Assembly: GCA_002373505.1 (NCBI GenBank)
Contig: DFKE01000010.1
Span: 1 to 64,000 of the forward strand
Direction: 5' to 3'
Length of the DNA: 64,000 bases
DNA from: Bacteroidales bacterium UBA3653
GTDB lineage: Bacteria > Bacteroidota > Bacteroidia > Bacteroidales > Paludibacteraceae
In this document: piece by piece, positions 46,532 to 55,793 of the stretch
Layout of the letters: every line of letters begins with the position of its first letter
Position numbering within the stretch: the first letter of the stretch is position 1
The notes under the pieces: generated by a model
Database searches by the model: none
The model's input: only the letters and a program-made list of their open reading frames with translations
Told to the model about the DNA's origin: nothing
Position numbers and translations under genes: made by a program

Positions 46532-47013
46532 AGTTTTGCAGTCAGTTCTTTTAATGATTTCCTTGCTCTGGATAGCAAGGTATAAATGTTTTCGCGACTG
46601 AAATGGGTCAGTTCTTGTATTTGGTCTATCTCCAGTCCGTCAATAGTGCGTAATCGAAGCACTGTTTGTTGGTCGGGAGGCAGTTTTTCAATCAGTTGGA
46701 TCACTGCGTTAAGGTCACTTGCTGCGTCAATTTGATTTTCGGTGTTGTGGTCTAAAAGCGCCTCAAGGCTTTCTTCATCTGCTTGCGTGCTTCTGGACTT
46801 GAGACGGTCAAGGCAGTTGTTTCGCACCATGGTCAGAACAAATGGAAGTGGTGGTTTGTCGGGTTCTATCGTGTCCCGTTTGATCCATAACTCGGAGTAC
46901 ACATCTTGCACGCAGTCACGCGCCTCGTCACGGTTACGGAGTAAGTTGTATGCCAGTGCATACATCTTTTCGCTGAACGGCAAATATATTTGCGTAAACT
47001 GCTCGTGCGTCAT
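46528..47013 (-). CDS. ECF RNA polymerase sigma factor (module 2)
   Basis: 161 residues: region 2 (YALAYNLLRNRDEARDCVQDVYSELWIK, PLPFVLTMVRNNCLDRLKS) and region 4 (LIEKLPPDQQTVLRLRTIDGLEIDQIQELTHFSRENIYTLLSRARKSL). Promoter at 47112-47142 and a 23-bp repeat array directly upstream. Probably autoregulated with its anti-sigma and DUF4252 genes. Confidence 0.93.
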   Translation of the reverse strand: MTHEQFTQIYLPFSEKMYALAYNLLRNRDEARDCVQDVYSELWIKRDTIEPDKPPLPFVLTMVRNNCLDRLKSRSTQADEESLEALLDHNTENQIDAASDLNAVIQLIEKLPPDQQTVLRLRTIDGLEIDQIQELTHFSRENIYTLLSRARKSLKELTAKL

Positions 47014-47111
47014 GTCTGGTTCCGTAACCTTTTATATAGGCTCTCTATATGTAATACGATTTTCTTGCCCAAATCTTACAACAAAACGTCATTTTTTCCC
47101 ATAAACCTGCA

Positions 47112-47142
47112 CAAAGATACAATAATTTTTCGAGATATGCAA
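47112..47142 (-). promoter_or_regulatory. Promoter of ECF module 2
   Basis: TTG (47140-47142), 20 bases, TATCTTTG (47112-47119), a housekeeping-type promoter. Confidence 0.8.
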
Positions 47143-47154
47143 CTCTCTAGTCTA

Positions 47155-47277
47155 ATTTATATAATTTCCCGCCAAATTCCCAAACAGAAATCCGCCAACT
47201 TCCCAAATCAAACTTCACCATCTTCCCAAACAGAATTATGCCAAACTGCCGAACATAATTGCGCCAAATTACCGATT
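47155..47277. repeat. Five degenerate 22-23-bp tandem repeats
   Basis: Units follow the pattern A-GAA-T-CGCCAAAyTnCCsAAy with a 22-23 bp period (about two helical turns): starting near 47155, 47177, 47200, 47223 and 47246. They end 13 bases from the ECF promoter. The period is not a multiple of three. Between 47285 and 47510 I see AT-rich DNA and one GC-rich inverted repeat, no gene. Confidence 0.7.
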
Positions 47278-47511
47278 TTAAATACATAAAAAAACTGAAA
47301 AAATCTATGCAAAATGGGGTAAAATAAGAGGCGCGCTGAGAGCGCAAAAGGACCGCTGCAGAGGTGTCCTAGACTTTGTTATTAAGAATACACTCTAATC
47401 TGCTAATTATCAAGCATTTACAAGAATGTCAAAAATAACCAAATTTAAGCATTTTCGCACTTTCATTTCGCAAAATAGGACTATTTTTTGAGAACCGGCA
47501 AACACACATAT

Positions 47512-47540
47512 AAAAAAACACCGACTCGCGAGGAGTCGGT
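47512..47540 (-). terminator. Terminator after the fadD-like gene
   Basis: ACCGACTC pairs with GAGTCGGT (47520-47540), followed on the minus strand by seven T. It closes the operon that ends at 47587. Confidence 0.88.
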
Positions 47541-47586
47541 GGTAACAAGCTTGGTATTACCCGTGGGCTTGCGTTTATGATATGCA

Positions 47587-49494
47587 TCAAAGCGCGGCCA
47601 GGTTCTTTTCGTTGAATAGTTCCTTGCCTTCCGCGGTATAGGCATAGTCGATGCGGTCTTGGAAATAGGTCTCCACTTTTCCGCGAACCACTTTCATGGT
47701 GGAGTTAACCAGATGGTTCTGCTCCGTCCATGCCTCGTCCAGCACGGCAATGGTTGTCGGCAACCATGCTTCGGGGAAGATCCCGTCTCTTGTTCCGCCG
47801 GGACGATAGGAGTCAATCTCGCTTTGGATCTTGAGGAGCATACACTCTTTTCCTTCCTTGCTGGCAGGATCTTTGCCTTGCTCTTTCGCCCATGCCTGCA
47901 ATGCCTCTTTGTTCGGCACCATCAGCAGAATAGTATAGGGGTCTTGGTTGTTATGGAGAATACACTGGTCCACATAGATACTGCCATCGGTAAGCGAATC
48001 CTCGAATCCCTCGGGGCTGTATTTCTCTCCGTCCGCACGGATAAGGAGCGATTTGAAACGTCCTACCACCCATAGATATCCGGGATGCTCTTTGGTTACA
48101 TAACCCATATCGCCGGTGTGCAGCCATCCGTCCACGATGGTTGCCGCAGTGCTCTCGGGGTTCTTCCAATAGCCGGCCATCACGTTCTCGCCCTTGATGA
48201 CAATCTCTCCGCGTTCGCCGTCCGGCACGATGTTCCCTTCTGAATCACAGATCTTGAGTTCCAGCGGGCTGACGATCCGTCCTGATGATCCGAAGATGGC
48301 TCCGTCGAAGGAGTTGGAGCAGATGATAGGTGTCGCTTCGCTCAGACCGTATCCTTGGAACATAGGCATACCAACCGCGCAGAAATAACGCTGCAACGCA
48401 ATATCCAGCAACGCGCCGCCGCCTACGAAGAACTTCATCCGTCCACCGAAATTCTCCCGCACGGCTTTGAAAATAAGCCGGTCAAAGAGTTTTACCAGCG
48501 GATACCTCCACCAGTTTTGCCATCCTCCGCGATTCCAATACTCCCGGTTGTAAGCAATGGCATTATTGAGAGCGAAATGATATAGTTTCTCTACTTTGGG
48601 ACCTTTGGCTTTGATGCCTGCCTCGATACTCTTGCGGAAGTTGCGCGCGAGGGCAGGGACGGAGAGCATCACATGAGGACGTACTTCGCGGATGGCTATA
48701 GGGATATTCTTCAATGTGGCCATTGCCGTTTTACCTACAGGAACGGTTGCGATACTTCCTCCGTACGACATCATCGTATAGAACCCCGCCACGTGGGCGA
48801 AACAGTGGTCCAGAGGCAGAATGATCAGCATTACATCATCCGTGTTGCAGTAAATGACGGAACTTCCTTGCTCCACGTTGGCGGTGTAGTTGCGGTGGGT
48901 CAGAAGGATTCCTTTCGGGTCTGCAGTCGTGCCGGAGGTGTAACTGATATTGGCATAGTCGTCCGGTCCGACAGACTCATAGCGCTTTTGGAAAGAGGCA
49001 GCATCTTTCGCTAGCAGTTGCTCGCCCATAGCAATCACTTCGTCAATGCAGATCTCTTTCTCTTCATATTGCTCCAGCGGGTCGAAAACGATGACTTTTT
49101 CTACATTCGGACATTCCGGCATGATTTTGCGGATCTTCGGCAACTGCTGTTCCGAGACCATGATAAATCGTGCGTCGGAATGACGGATACGGAATAACAG
49201 GTCGTTGGATTCTTCCAGCTTGATACTCAGCGGTACATTCACACCGCCGGCATAGAGAATACCTAATTCACCTGTCACCCAGAGGTTGCGCCCCTGACTA
49301 AGCAGTGCAACGCGTTCGCCTTTCTGCAGTCCGAGCGCCATCATTCCTGCGCCGATACGATGCGCCATCTCGCGCGTCTCACGGAAGCTCGTCTCTGTCC
49401 ATTTGTCTCCTATCTTCTCGCGAAGGAAGACATGTTCGCTGAACTTGTGGGTGTAATGCTCCACAAAATCAATAATTGTTGGTTTCTCCTTCAT
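47587..49494 (-). CDS. Long-chain acyl-CoA synthetase (AMP-binding)
   Basis: Start at 49494 (MKEKPTIIDFVEHYTHKFSEH) avoids overlap with the nuclease gene; 635 residues. P-loop YTSGTTADPKG in the N-terminal domain, AMP-binding GYGLSEATP, and the hinge region YLWVVGRFKSLLIRADGEKYSPE. Activates fatty acids with ATP and CoA for lipid metabolism at the inner membrane. It lies downstream of the nuclease gene (11 bases) and ahead of a strong terminator. Confidence 0.9.
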   Translation of the reverse strand: MKEKPTIIDFVEHYTHKFSEHVFLREKIGDKWTETSFRETREMAHRIGAGMMALGLQKGERVALLSQGRNLWVTGELGILYAGGVNVPLSIKLEESNDLLFRIRHSDARFIMVSEQQLPKIRKIMPECPNVEKVIVFDPLEQYEEKEICIDEVIAMGEQLLAKDAASFQKRYESVGPDDYANISYTSGTTADPKGILLTHRNYTANVEQGSSVIYCNTDDVMLIILPLDHCFAHVAGFYTMMSYGGSIATVPVGKTAMATLKNIPIAIREVRPHVMLSVPALARNFRKSIEAGIKAKGPKVEKLYHFALNNAIAYNREYWNRGGWQNWWRYPLVKLFDRLIFKAVRENFGGRMKFFVGGGALLDIALQRYFCAVGMPMFQGYGLSEATPIICSNSFDGAIFGSSGRIVSPLELKICDSEGNIVPDGERGEIVIKGENVMAGYWKNPESTAATIVDGWLHTGDMGYVTKEHPGYLWVVGRFKSLLIRADGEKYSPEGFEDSLTDGSIYVDQCILHNNQDPYTILLMVPNKEALQAWAKEQGKDPASKEGKECMLLKIQSEIDSYRPGGTRDGIFPEAWLPTTIAVLDEAWTEQNHLVNSTMKVVRGKVETYFQDRIDYAYTAEGKELFNEKNLAAL

Positions 49495-49505
49495 TATATC
49501 TTCGT

Positions 49506-50363
49506 TTATTTGATTGTCCAATCTGAAAAATTATAGTCGGCTTCAACCGCGTTTTCGATCTCATCGGGTAGGGCAGGGAAGAAATCAATGCCCGTCTGTC
49601 GCTCCGCTTCGTCTATGGAGAGCATATATGTCATCAGCGGCTTGTTGCTGGCTTGGTTGGGCATGATAAAGCCGATAGCACTCCACGCTCCATCCGATTT
49701 ATGGCGAAGCAGCACTTTGTAGAAAGCTTGCGGCACCACGATCTTTCGTACGCTACCGATTGTTGTTTCTGTATCTGTTACGATAGGTCCGCAGCAGATG
49801 TAAATAGCACCGTAAGTACTTGCTAAATCACGGACCAGTTCCTCCAGGTCTTTCCAGTCTCCGGCATTGTTGCTGTGATGCTGCGGGCATATGTTGGTGG
49901 TGTAGAAAGACTCTTCCATCGCTTGCTCCGACCATTTCATATCTGCTGCGGGAGCCATATGACCGCGGTCATAGCCGGAGTTGCTGTAGTCTTTGCTTAC
50001 AACAGGATCTCCTTCCACCATAGGGTCCGGCAGAAACTTGTCCGATCTCCCTAAATCACCCGCAACTTCCTCTGCCGTTAGTTCGTATGCTACCCAGTTG
50101 GGAATCCGCCATTCGGGATTATAACTGACGGTATAACCGAGATGCTGGATGATCTGTTCGCTGCGCGTGGTTTGCAGCAGGGGTATTTCCATACCGGCTG
50201 TCTCCGCCGCCTTCTCCTGTATAACTTCCGCAACCGGTTCAGAGGCTTTTGCCAGCCGGTATTCTTCCTGCAGGTAGAGCACCGCGGCGACGCAAATCAC
50301 CGCTATGGAAGAGATGATACTTATTGTTTTCCGGAATCGGTTATTTCGCTTAGTGGTACGCAT
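49506..50363 (-). CDS. DNA/RNA non-specific endonuclease (NucA-like), membrane-anchored
   Basis: Start at 50363 (MRTTKRNNRFRKTISIIS). An N-terminal transmembrane or signal helix (ISIISSIAVICVAAVLYL), then the ββα-metal nuclease domain with the signature DRGHMAPAADM and a metal-binding Asn in YTTNICPQHHSNNAGDW. It degrades extracellular or periplasmic nucleic acid. It overlaps the end of folK by 43 bases. Confidence 0.9.
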   Translation of the reverse strand: MRTTKRNNRFRKTISIISSIAVICVAAVLYLQEEYRLAKASEPVAEVIQEKAAETAGMEIPLLQTTRSEQIIQHLGYTVSYNPEWRIPNWVAYELTAEEVAGDLGRSDKFLPDPMVEGDPVVSKDYSNSGYDRGHMAPAADMKWSEQAMEESFYTTNICPQHHSNNAGDWKDLEELVRDLASTYGAIYICCGPIVTDTETTIGSVRKIVVPQAFYKVLLRHKSDGAWSAIGFIMPNQASNKPLMTYMLSIDEAERQTGIDFFPALPDEIENAVEADYNFSDWTIK

Positions 50364-50749
50364 ACAAATTCTCGTTCTTGCCAAAGCGGGTGGGGGATGG
50401 TCAGTTCAGGGCTGTTCGCCTCTATCTCGGTTTCCCCGTCAAAAGCTTTGATAATATCAATATCGATAGTCCTGTCCTGGTATTGCCGGTTGACCGACTT
50501 GTGCTCTCGCCCCAGTTGTCGTTCTATCTTCTGCGTGGCTGCCAGCATCTCGTGGGGCTGCAATTCTGTCTGTACCGAGCAGCAGAGATTGCAGAACTCA
50601 TGCTCGCTTTTGTACCCCCATGGCGCAGAATAATAAAAAGAGGAGCAACGCATAATACTACCTATTTGCTGCTCCATTATATTTAGGGCTTGGCGGAGCG
50701 TTTGCTCCCGTTCGCCTATATTACTTCCCAGTGAAAGATAATATAGCAT
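50321..50749 (-). CDS. folK: 2-amino-4-hydroxy-6-hydroxymethyldihydropteridine pyrophosphokinase
   Basis: Start at 50749 (MLYYLSLGSNIGEREQTLR), 142 residues. Matches HPPK: LSLGSNIGER, the FCNLCCSVQT strand, RQYQDRTIDIDII (Mg-binding Asp pair) and IPHPLWQEREFVCVPLSEI. Transfers pyrophosphate from ATP to the pterin for folate synthesis. It overlaps the end of cvpA by 29 bases. Confidence 0.93.
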   Translation of the reverse strand: MLYYLSLGSNIGEREQTLRQALNIMEQQIGSIMRCSSFYYSAPWGYKSEHEFCNLCCSVQTELQPHEMLAATQKIERQLGREHKSVNRQYQDRTIDIDIIKAFDGETEIEANSPELTIPHPLWQEREFVCVPLSEITDSGKQ

Positions 50750-51203
50750 GTGTTGCTTTAACCATTTGCGGATAGACAACAGATGTGTTGACTACAGGTG
50801 CATCGTCCATGTAGTGGAATGCTTCGTTGGTCTTGTCTGTCACAAAAACGACCAGTAGTACCAGCACTCCGTATTTGCAGATTCCGAATACACCTCCGAA
50901 TAGTCTGTTAGCCCATCCTAAATGAATGGCGCGCATGAATCTGGTTAGTCCTTTGGCCATGATGGACAACAGGATGGCGATAGCCAGAAAAATCAGCGTA
51001 TATGCCACTACGTCACAAACTCCTTGCGGCCAGGTAAACTGATGCAGCAGCCATTCAGAGAAAGACGGTGCTCCAAACCGGGCACCGAGCACTCCGAGAA
51101 TCACTACCACTATGGCAATGATCTCGGAGATAAACCCGCGCATCAAGCCCCTTACGAGACCTATGAGAAGCGGTAGAACTAACAAAACATCCAGCCAGTT
51201 CAT
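50721..51203 (-). CDS. cvpA: CvpA-family membrane protein
   Basis: 160 residues with four hydrophobic helices (VLLVLPLLIGLVRGLMRGF, IIAIVVVILGVLGARF, YTLIFLAIAILLSIMA, FGICKYGVLVLLVVFV). The start MNWLDVLLVLPLLIGLVRG is typical of CvpA (colicin V production/integrity) proteins in the inner membrane. Adjacent genes are folK and a DUF5689 gene. Confidence 0.9.
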   Translation of the reverse strand: MNWLDVLLVLPLLIGLVRGLMRGFISEIIAIVVVILGVLGARFGAPSFSEWLLHQFTWPQGVCDVVAYTLIFLAIAILLSIMAKGLTRFMRAIHLGWANRLFGGVFGICKYGVLVLLVVFVTDKTNEAFHYMDDAPVVNTSVVYPQMVKATHAILSFTGK

Positions 51204-51206
51204 CGA

Positions 51207-52415
51207 TTAGCGGTCTTTGGGATCGTACTCTTTGGGAACCCAGGGAGCTGATTCATCGCCTTGGTAGTACATGACGATATCATTTACTGCCCCGATACCC
51301 GGAATACCACGAGGTGTAACAGACCACTCATAACCCGTCAATTCGTTTTTTTTCAGTGTTTCTGCTTTGTCCAGATACCAGCCGAGGATACCGGTCACTG
51401 TGCCTTCGAAATTACTGCATTGCGCAATACCTGTCTTGTCTGCTCCAGGAAGGTAGAAGTATGCAAATTTTGCATATTCGGAGTTGGAGCACATGATAGT
51501 TGAGGACCCTTGGTCTTGCAGCAAACGACTCTGCGGATAACCGATATTCTGCGTAGAGGGAGCGAATACGTTTGCTCCTCCTCCGCCAATAGTATCAGGA
51601 TTGGTCGTGTCGCAGTTTTTCAACGTACCGTTGTCATCGTATTTCCCGTTGAAATGTACGTCTTTAAGCCGAACCAGACGGCCGTCCATCTTACGCACTG
51701 CATCCATGTCGGTGGCGTTTGCTGTCGGTTGCTTCTTGATTTGCGTGTACAGTTCAGTCAGTGTTAACTCGTCATACTGTAGTTTGCTTATGTCCGGTGT
51801 GCCTATCATGCGGGTGGCACCTCTGAATACAGAACCCTGGATACGTCCCGGACACCAACCTACCTTCTGCGATGCGTTCATCGCATAGATATTGTTGTTG
51901 TATGACGGGACACAGAGTTGCGGCTGGTTGGCATATCTGCCCACTGCCAAACCATTGCAGCGGATCAGAATCTCTTGTCCGATCTGATACATTCCGGCGC
52001 TGGAGCCGAGATCCACCGATATACGGAGATTCTGCTGCTGACCGCCTACAATCTGCTGGATCACCATTGATTTATAGAAATTGCCGGCATAGTCGTCCGT
52101 AGTGATTCGCCCGCGGATATAGATACCGGGACCATTCACTGGCAGTGTGTCCACGGAATAGAGATATATACCGTGCGTGGCGTCATACGAGCGGTCGCGG
52201 TAAGGGCATGTATCACTGTGGAAACTGCCTTCTTCGGTCATAAATTGATCCAGAAAGTCATTGAGATTATATACCTGGCCGTCGGCTGTCAGTTCTGCGA
52301 CTTTGTCTTCGGAAATGAATACATCCTCTTGCTGCAAGCCGCGCGGCTCACAGGAAGCCAGAAAAAGTACAAAGGTACAAAGTACGGAGTACAATATATA
52401 TTTGGAAGTCTTCAT
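51207..52415 (-). CDS. DUF5689 lipoprotein
   Basis: 402 residues with lipobox LFLASCEPRG. Contains a DUF5689 part (YNLNDFLDQFMTEEGSFHSD, IYIRGRITTDDYAGNFYKSMVIQQ, LRISVDLGSSAGMYQIGQEILIRCNGL), an OB-like domain. It usually lies beside a TonB-dependent receptor, as here (5 bases from 52421). Probably a surface lipoprotein partner of the receptor. Confidence 0.85.
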   Translation of the reverse strand: MKTSKYILYSVLCTFVLFLASCEPRGLQQEDVFISEDKVAELTADGQVYNLNDFLDQFMTEEGSFHSDTCPYRDRSYDATHGIYLYSVDTLPVNGPGIYIRGRITTDDYAGNFYKSMVIQQIVGGQQQNLRISVDLGSSAGMYQIGQEILIRCNGLAVGRYANQPQLCVPSYNNNIYAMNASQKVGWCPGRIQGSVFRGATRMIGTPDISKLQYDELTLTELYTQIKKQPTANATDMDAVRKMDGRLVRLKDVHFNGKYDDNGTLKNCDTTNPDTIGGGGANVFAPSTQNIGYPQSRLLQDQGSSTIMCSNSEYAKFAYFYLPGADKTGIAQCSNFEGTVTGILGWYLDKAETLKKNELTGYEWSVTPRGIPGIGAVNDIVMYYQGDESAPWVPKEYDPKDR

Positions 52416-52420
52416 AGAGC

Positions 52421-55400
52421 TTAGAATTTGTAGGTTACTGATAAGAAGAAGTTAACACCCCATGCGTAGTAGTACTTGGACGGATATTTCCATGCATTCG
52501 CGGTGATGATGGAGTTCTGATAATCCAATTCACCCTGACGTACGGCGCGCGGCAGACGGGCTTGTTGGTAACCGCCGGTCTTGAAATGCGTGTTGTTCGT
52601 CAGGTTCGTTACGCTCAGGTTGATAGACAGGGACTGGCGGTTCGGAAGGTACAGCAGTTTGCCTACAGAAGCATCGATGAGGAAACGGTTAAGCGGGTTG
52701 GTTGCCGCTATATTCTCCTGCATGGTCATTACGTTGAACGGATATTTGAGTACAGGAACACCGTTCGCGTCCAGTTCGGCATTCTGATAAACTACGTTTC
52801 CTGCCTCGTCAAAATCCCAGCGGAGGAGTTGTCCGTCGGTCGTCTGGATTGCGTTGGTGTTCTCGTCGCCGAACCATCCATTGACTGCCGTTCCGTCAAT
52901 ACGCGTACCCGTGTAAAGACCTTGCATACGGCGGCTTGGGGCAACAGAGAGATAGTTCCAGTCGTGGTAGCTGACGGTAATGTCCGCAAACCACATCTTC
53001 GGATGGAAGAATGATAGTTTGAGGCTGGCGTTCACTTGCGGTCCGGTAGAGAGTTTCAATCCTTTCAGCAGCACTTTGTCCTCTGTCTCGAACACAAGGG
53101 CCTTGGTGGACTGGTCTTGAGTCATCGGCATGCCGTTTTCTGCGGATTGGATGGCTCGGGCATCGCTGGTATAGCGATAGTCGCCTACGGAAGCTACACC
53201 GGTCAATGTGAAATAGGTGCCGAGTTTGACTGCTGCGGCAGCCTCAATACCCATATATCGTTTGTCAATGCCGGTGAGAGCCTGGTTAACGAAAGTACGA
53301 GCCTCGTCGTCATAGTATCCGTTGAGTTCGGTTCCGTTCCAGCTCTGTGTGAAGAATCCTGTTACACGACCGCGTACAATCGGATAGTTGAATTCATATG
53401 TCAGGTCGGCGGAAGCCACTTTCTCGCTGGCGGCGTAGAACTCGGTCAGGTTCTTTGCCTGGTCGTGGGTATAGATATTGGATACGACGCGGTCATGTAC
53501 GCGTTGGGAAATATATGCATCGCGTGCATATGGAGCGCGGGTCTCTGCTATGGCATTGAGTTTCAAATGGTTGCGACCGTTGATCTTGTAGTTTACTCCT
53601 AACTTGAATGCCGGATCCAGGAAATGATGGGCGTCGCCTGTATAGGTAGTGCCGGCTTTGAGAGTGCCGTTAGCCTCTGCCGCCTTGATCGCATCATATG
53701 AGTTGTGCCCATAATAGAGATATCGCATGCTGCCGTCGCCAATAGCGCGCTCTTCGGCTACTTTGGTCAGATACCATGCGCGGCCGTTGAGCATGTTCGT
53801 CGTACGCTGCATCGAACTGTAATTGAAAGCAAGCGCATAATAGAGATCAACCTCATTGAAGGTCCATTCGTTTTGGAACCAGGCTTTCAAATTACCCATA
53901 TTGATGCGGTAGTCATAGCCGAAACGGCGTCCGTCTGCTTTCACGATCTGGTCGTAGTCGCCGGCGATCTCGTTTTTGCGGACATTGGCTATATCCGCCT
54001 GGGTGAAACCGCTGTTGGACGCAAGTTCCTTGATGTCGCGGTCGGCAAAAGCATCTACGTCTAGCCACTGGTTGCCTCCCAACAGGTCGTCAATGGTTTT
54101 ATAGTGGATACCTTGTGAGAACTTGCCCTCTACGCCCAGAGTCATCTTCAGGTGCTCAAACTGTGTATTGACATAGTTGAACGAGGCATTGGCTTCTTGA
54201 ATGTCGTTATGGCGGCGCTCCAGGATATAACGCGCTGAGGCGTTCGGGTCATTGACATTGTTGGCGTAGTTGGAAGCATAGATGTTCTCCCAATCAATCT
54301 GGGTTGTCTTGTTGTCGCGGTTTCTCCAGAGATTAACCAGATTCATATACTGCTCTTTGTTCACCGACGGACCAACCCATGCCCCCGGATTCATCGGATC
54401 TTCGAATCCGGATCCCAGACTGTTACCCTTCATGTCTTCTCCGATGAAAAGACCCCAGGGATAGTGGTTGCCTGCATCATCGAATAGTTGTTGGGCGGAA
54501 GTCTCGTTATTGGGGTTGGCAATCTGTCCGTCCCACATAAAGGATGGCAGATTACGGTAGTAATCCGGACGGGGATCAGGGGCATTGTAGAAGTTCAGCG
54601 CGGAGTTGGAGTACCATGAGTAGTGATATCCGGCGGCTACTTTCATCTTCTGCTGTTCGTCAATATTGTATTCAAAGGCAGCAATAACCGTCGGGTCATA
54701 CGATTTGACGATACGTGAGTTGCGTACCTTGCCGTTCTGATAACCCCAATATGGGTTGTAGTTGTTCGATCCTGTCAGGTCATATACCTCTTGCGTCACC
54801 GCTGCGTTCTGGCCGCGCTCCGTCGGAGCACCGAACGTGATCAGTTTGAGACGCTTGTCTGTCCAGATCCTCTCTGCGGTGAAGAAATAACCGAGCGAGT
54901 AGTATTTGATACCCTCTCCGATGATGCCTTTGTTGTCGATGTAGGGTGAGAAACGGTATGCCAACTGGGCGGCAAAAGCCCATCCGTTGGGTAATACTCC
55001 GCTGGAATAAGTGGCATTCACACGTGCTTTGTAGTTCCTGTTCGTACCGGCTACACCTACTTTCCAGCCCTGGGCATAACGGCTGGCACCCATCAGGTAG
55101 TTGGTGGATTGACCCAGACCGCCAAAGGTGAAGTTCGTCGCTTCGATAGGGTTGAGTACCTCTTTGTAGCGGCTGGCGTCATTCAGACCGCCCATAGCCG
55201 AGTAGTTGAACTGACCGCGCTCTGCAGACCTGAAATTCAAACCTTCGATGTAGTAATTCTCTGCATTCGATTGGTAGCCGCGGTTGCGGTAACGTGCGGT
55301 GGACCAGGCAAAGGAAGTGTTGGAGTTGAATACATCGGTTGATGCGGACGAGGAAGAAGCCTGCGATTGGGAACGACCCTCGTCATCGGTCATCTCCTCT

Positions 55401-55753
55401 TCCGTCAGGTTCAGCAGAATCTCGTCTTGTGCTTGCACTACGATATCTTGTTGCAGTGCTACGTCCTCCATCTTATTCGCTTGGTCTGCTTTCAGATTGA
55501 TTAACTCGAGGGCGGCCAGATAGCCGTCTGCCTCAATCACCACCTCTTCGTCCGTCGCATCCAGATAGAGCAAGGAAAACTCTCCGGCTGCATTCGTCGT
55601 GGTAGAGATGTTTTGGTTGGCGAGGGTCACTTTGGCGCCTACCACGGGAGCCTGGGTGGTCTCGTCAATCACTCGTCCTTTGAGTGACGTTTGTGCTAAT
55701 GCGGTAATACCGATGGATAGCACAAACATCAGTGAAAAGAGTTTGTTTCTCAT
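52421..55753 (-). CDS. TonB-dependent receptor (1110 aa)
   Basis: Signal peptide (MRNKLFSLMFVLSIGITALAQ), then a carboxypeptidase-like domain (LKGRVIDETTQAPVVGAKVTL), an acidic Ser-rich linker, a plug region (YYIEGLNFRSAERGQFNYSA) and a long beta barrel ending YAWGVNFFLSVTYKF (C-terminal aromatic). It forms an outer-membrane import channel, partner of the DUF5689 lipoprotein. Ligand unknown. Confidence 0.88.
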   Translation of the reverse strand: MRNKLFSLMFVLSIGITALAQTSLKGRVIDETTQAPVVGAKVTLANQNISTTTNAAGEFSLLYLDATDEEVVIEADGYLAALELINLKADQANKMEDVALQQDIVVQAQDEILLNLTEEEMTDDEGRSQSQASSSSASTDVFNSNTSFAWSTARYRNRGYQSNAENYYIEGLNFRSAERGQFNYSAMGGLNDASRYKEVLNPIEATNFTFGGLGQSTNYLMGASRYAQGWKVGVAGTNRNYKARVNATYSSGVLPNGWAFAAQLAYRFSPYIDNKGIIGEGIKYYSLGYFFTAERIWTDKRLKLITFGAPTERGQNAAVTQEVYDLTGSNNYNPYWGYQNGKVRNSRIVKSYDPTVIAAFEYNIDEQQKMKVAAGYHYSWYSNSALNFYNAPDPRPDYYRNLPSFMWDGQIANPNNETSAQQLFDDAGNHYPWGLFIGEDMKGNSLGSGFEDPMNPGAWVGPSVNKEQYMNLVNLWRNRDNKTTQIDWENIYASNYANNVNDPNASARYILERRHNDIQEANASFNYVNTQFEHLKMTLGVEGKFSQGIHYKTIDDLLGGNQWLDVDAFADRDIKELASNSGFTQADIANVRKNEIAGDYDQIVKADGRRFGYDYRINMGNLKAWFQNEWTFNEVDLYYALAFNYSSMQRTTNMLNGRAWYLTKVAEERAIGDGSMRYLYYGHNSYDAIKAAEANGTLKAGTTYTGDAHHFLDPAFKLGVNYKINGRNHLKLNAIAETRAPYARDAYISQRVHDRVVSNIYTHDQAKNLTEFYAASEKVASADLTYEFNYPIVRGRVTGFFTQSWNGTELNGYYDDEARTFVNQALTGIDKRYMGIEAAAAVKLGTYFTLTGVASVGDYRYTSDARAIQSAENGMPMTQDQSTKALVFETEDKVLLKGLKLSTGPQVNASLKLSFFHPKMWFADITVSYHDWNYLSVAPSRRMQGLYTGTRIDGTAVNGWFGDENTNAIQTTDGQLLRWDFDEAGNVVYQNAELDANGVPVLKYPFNVMTMQENIAATNPLNRFLIDASVGKLLYLPNRQSLSINLSVTNLTNNTHFKTGGYQQARLPRAVRQGELDYQNSIITANAWKYPSKYYYAWGVNFFLSVTYKF

Positions 55754-55793
55754 AACGATTGTTTGTTAGTGTTTTTATGGATATATGTATTAA

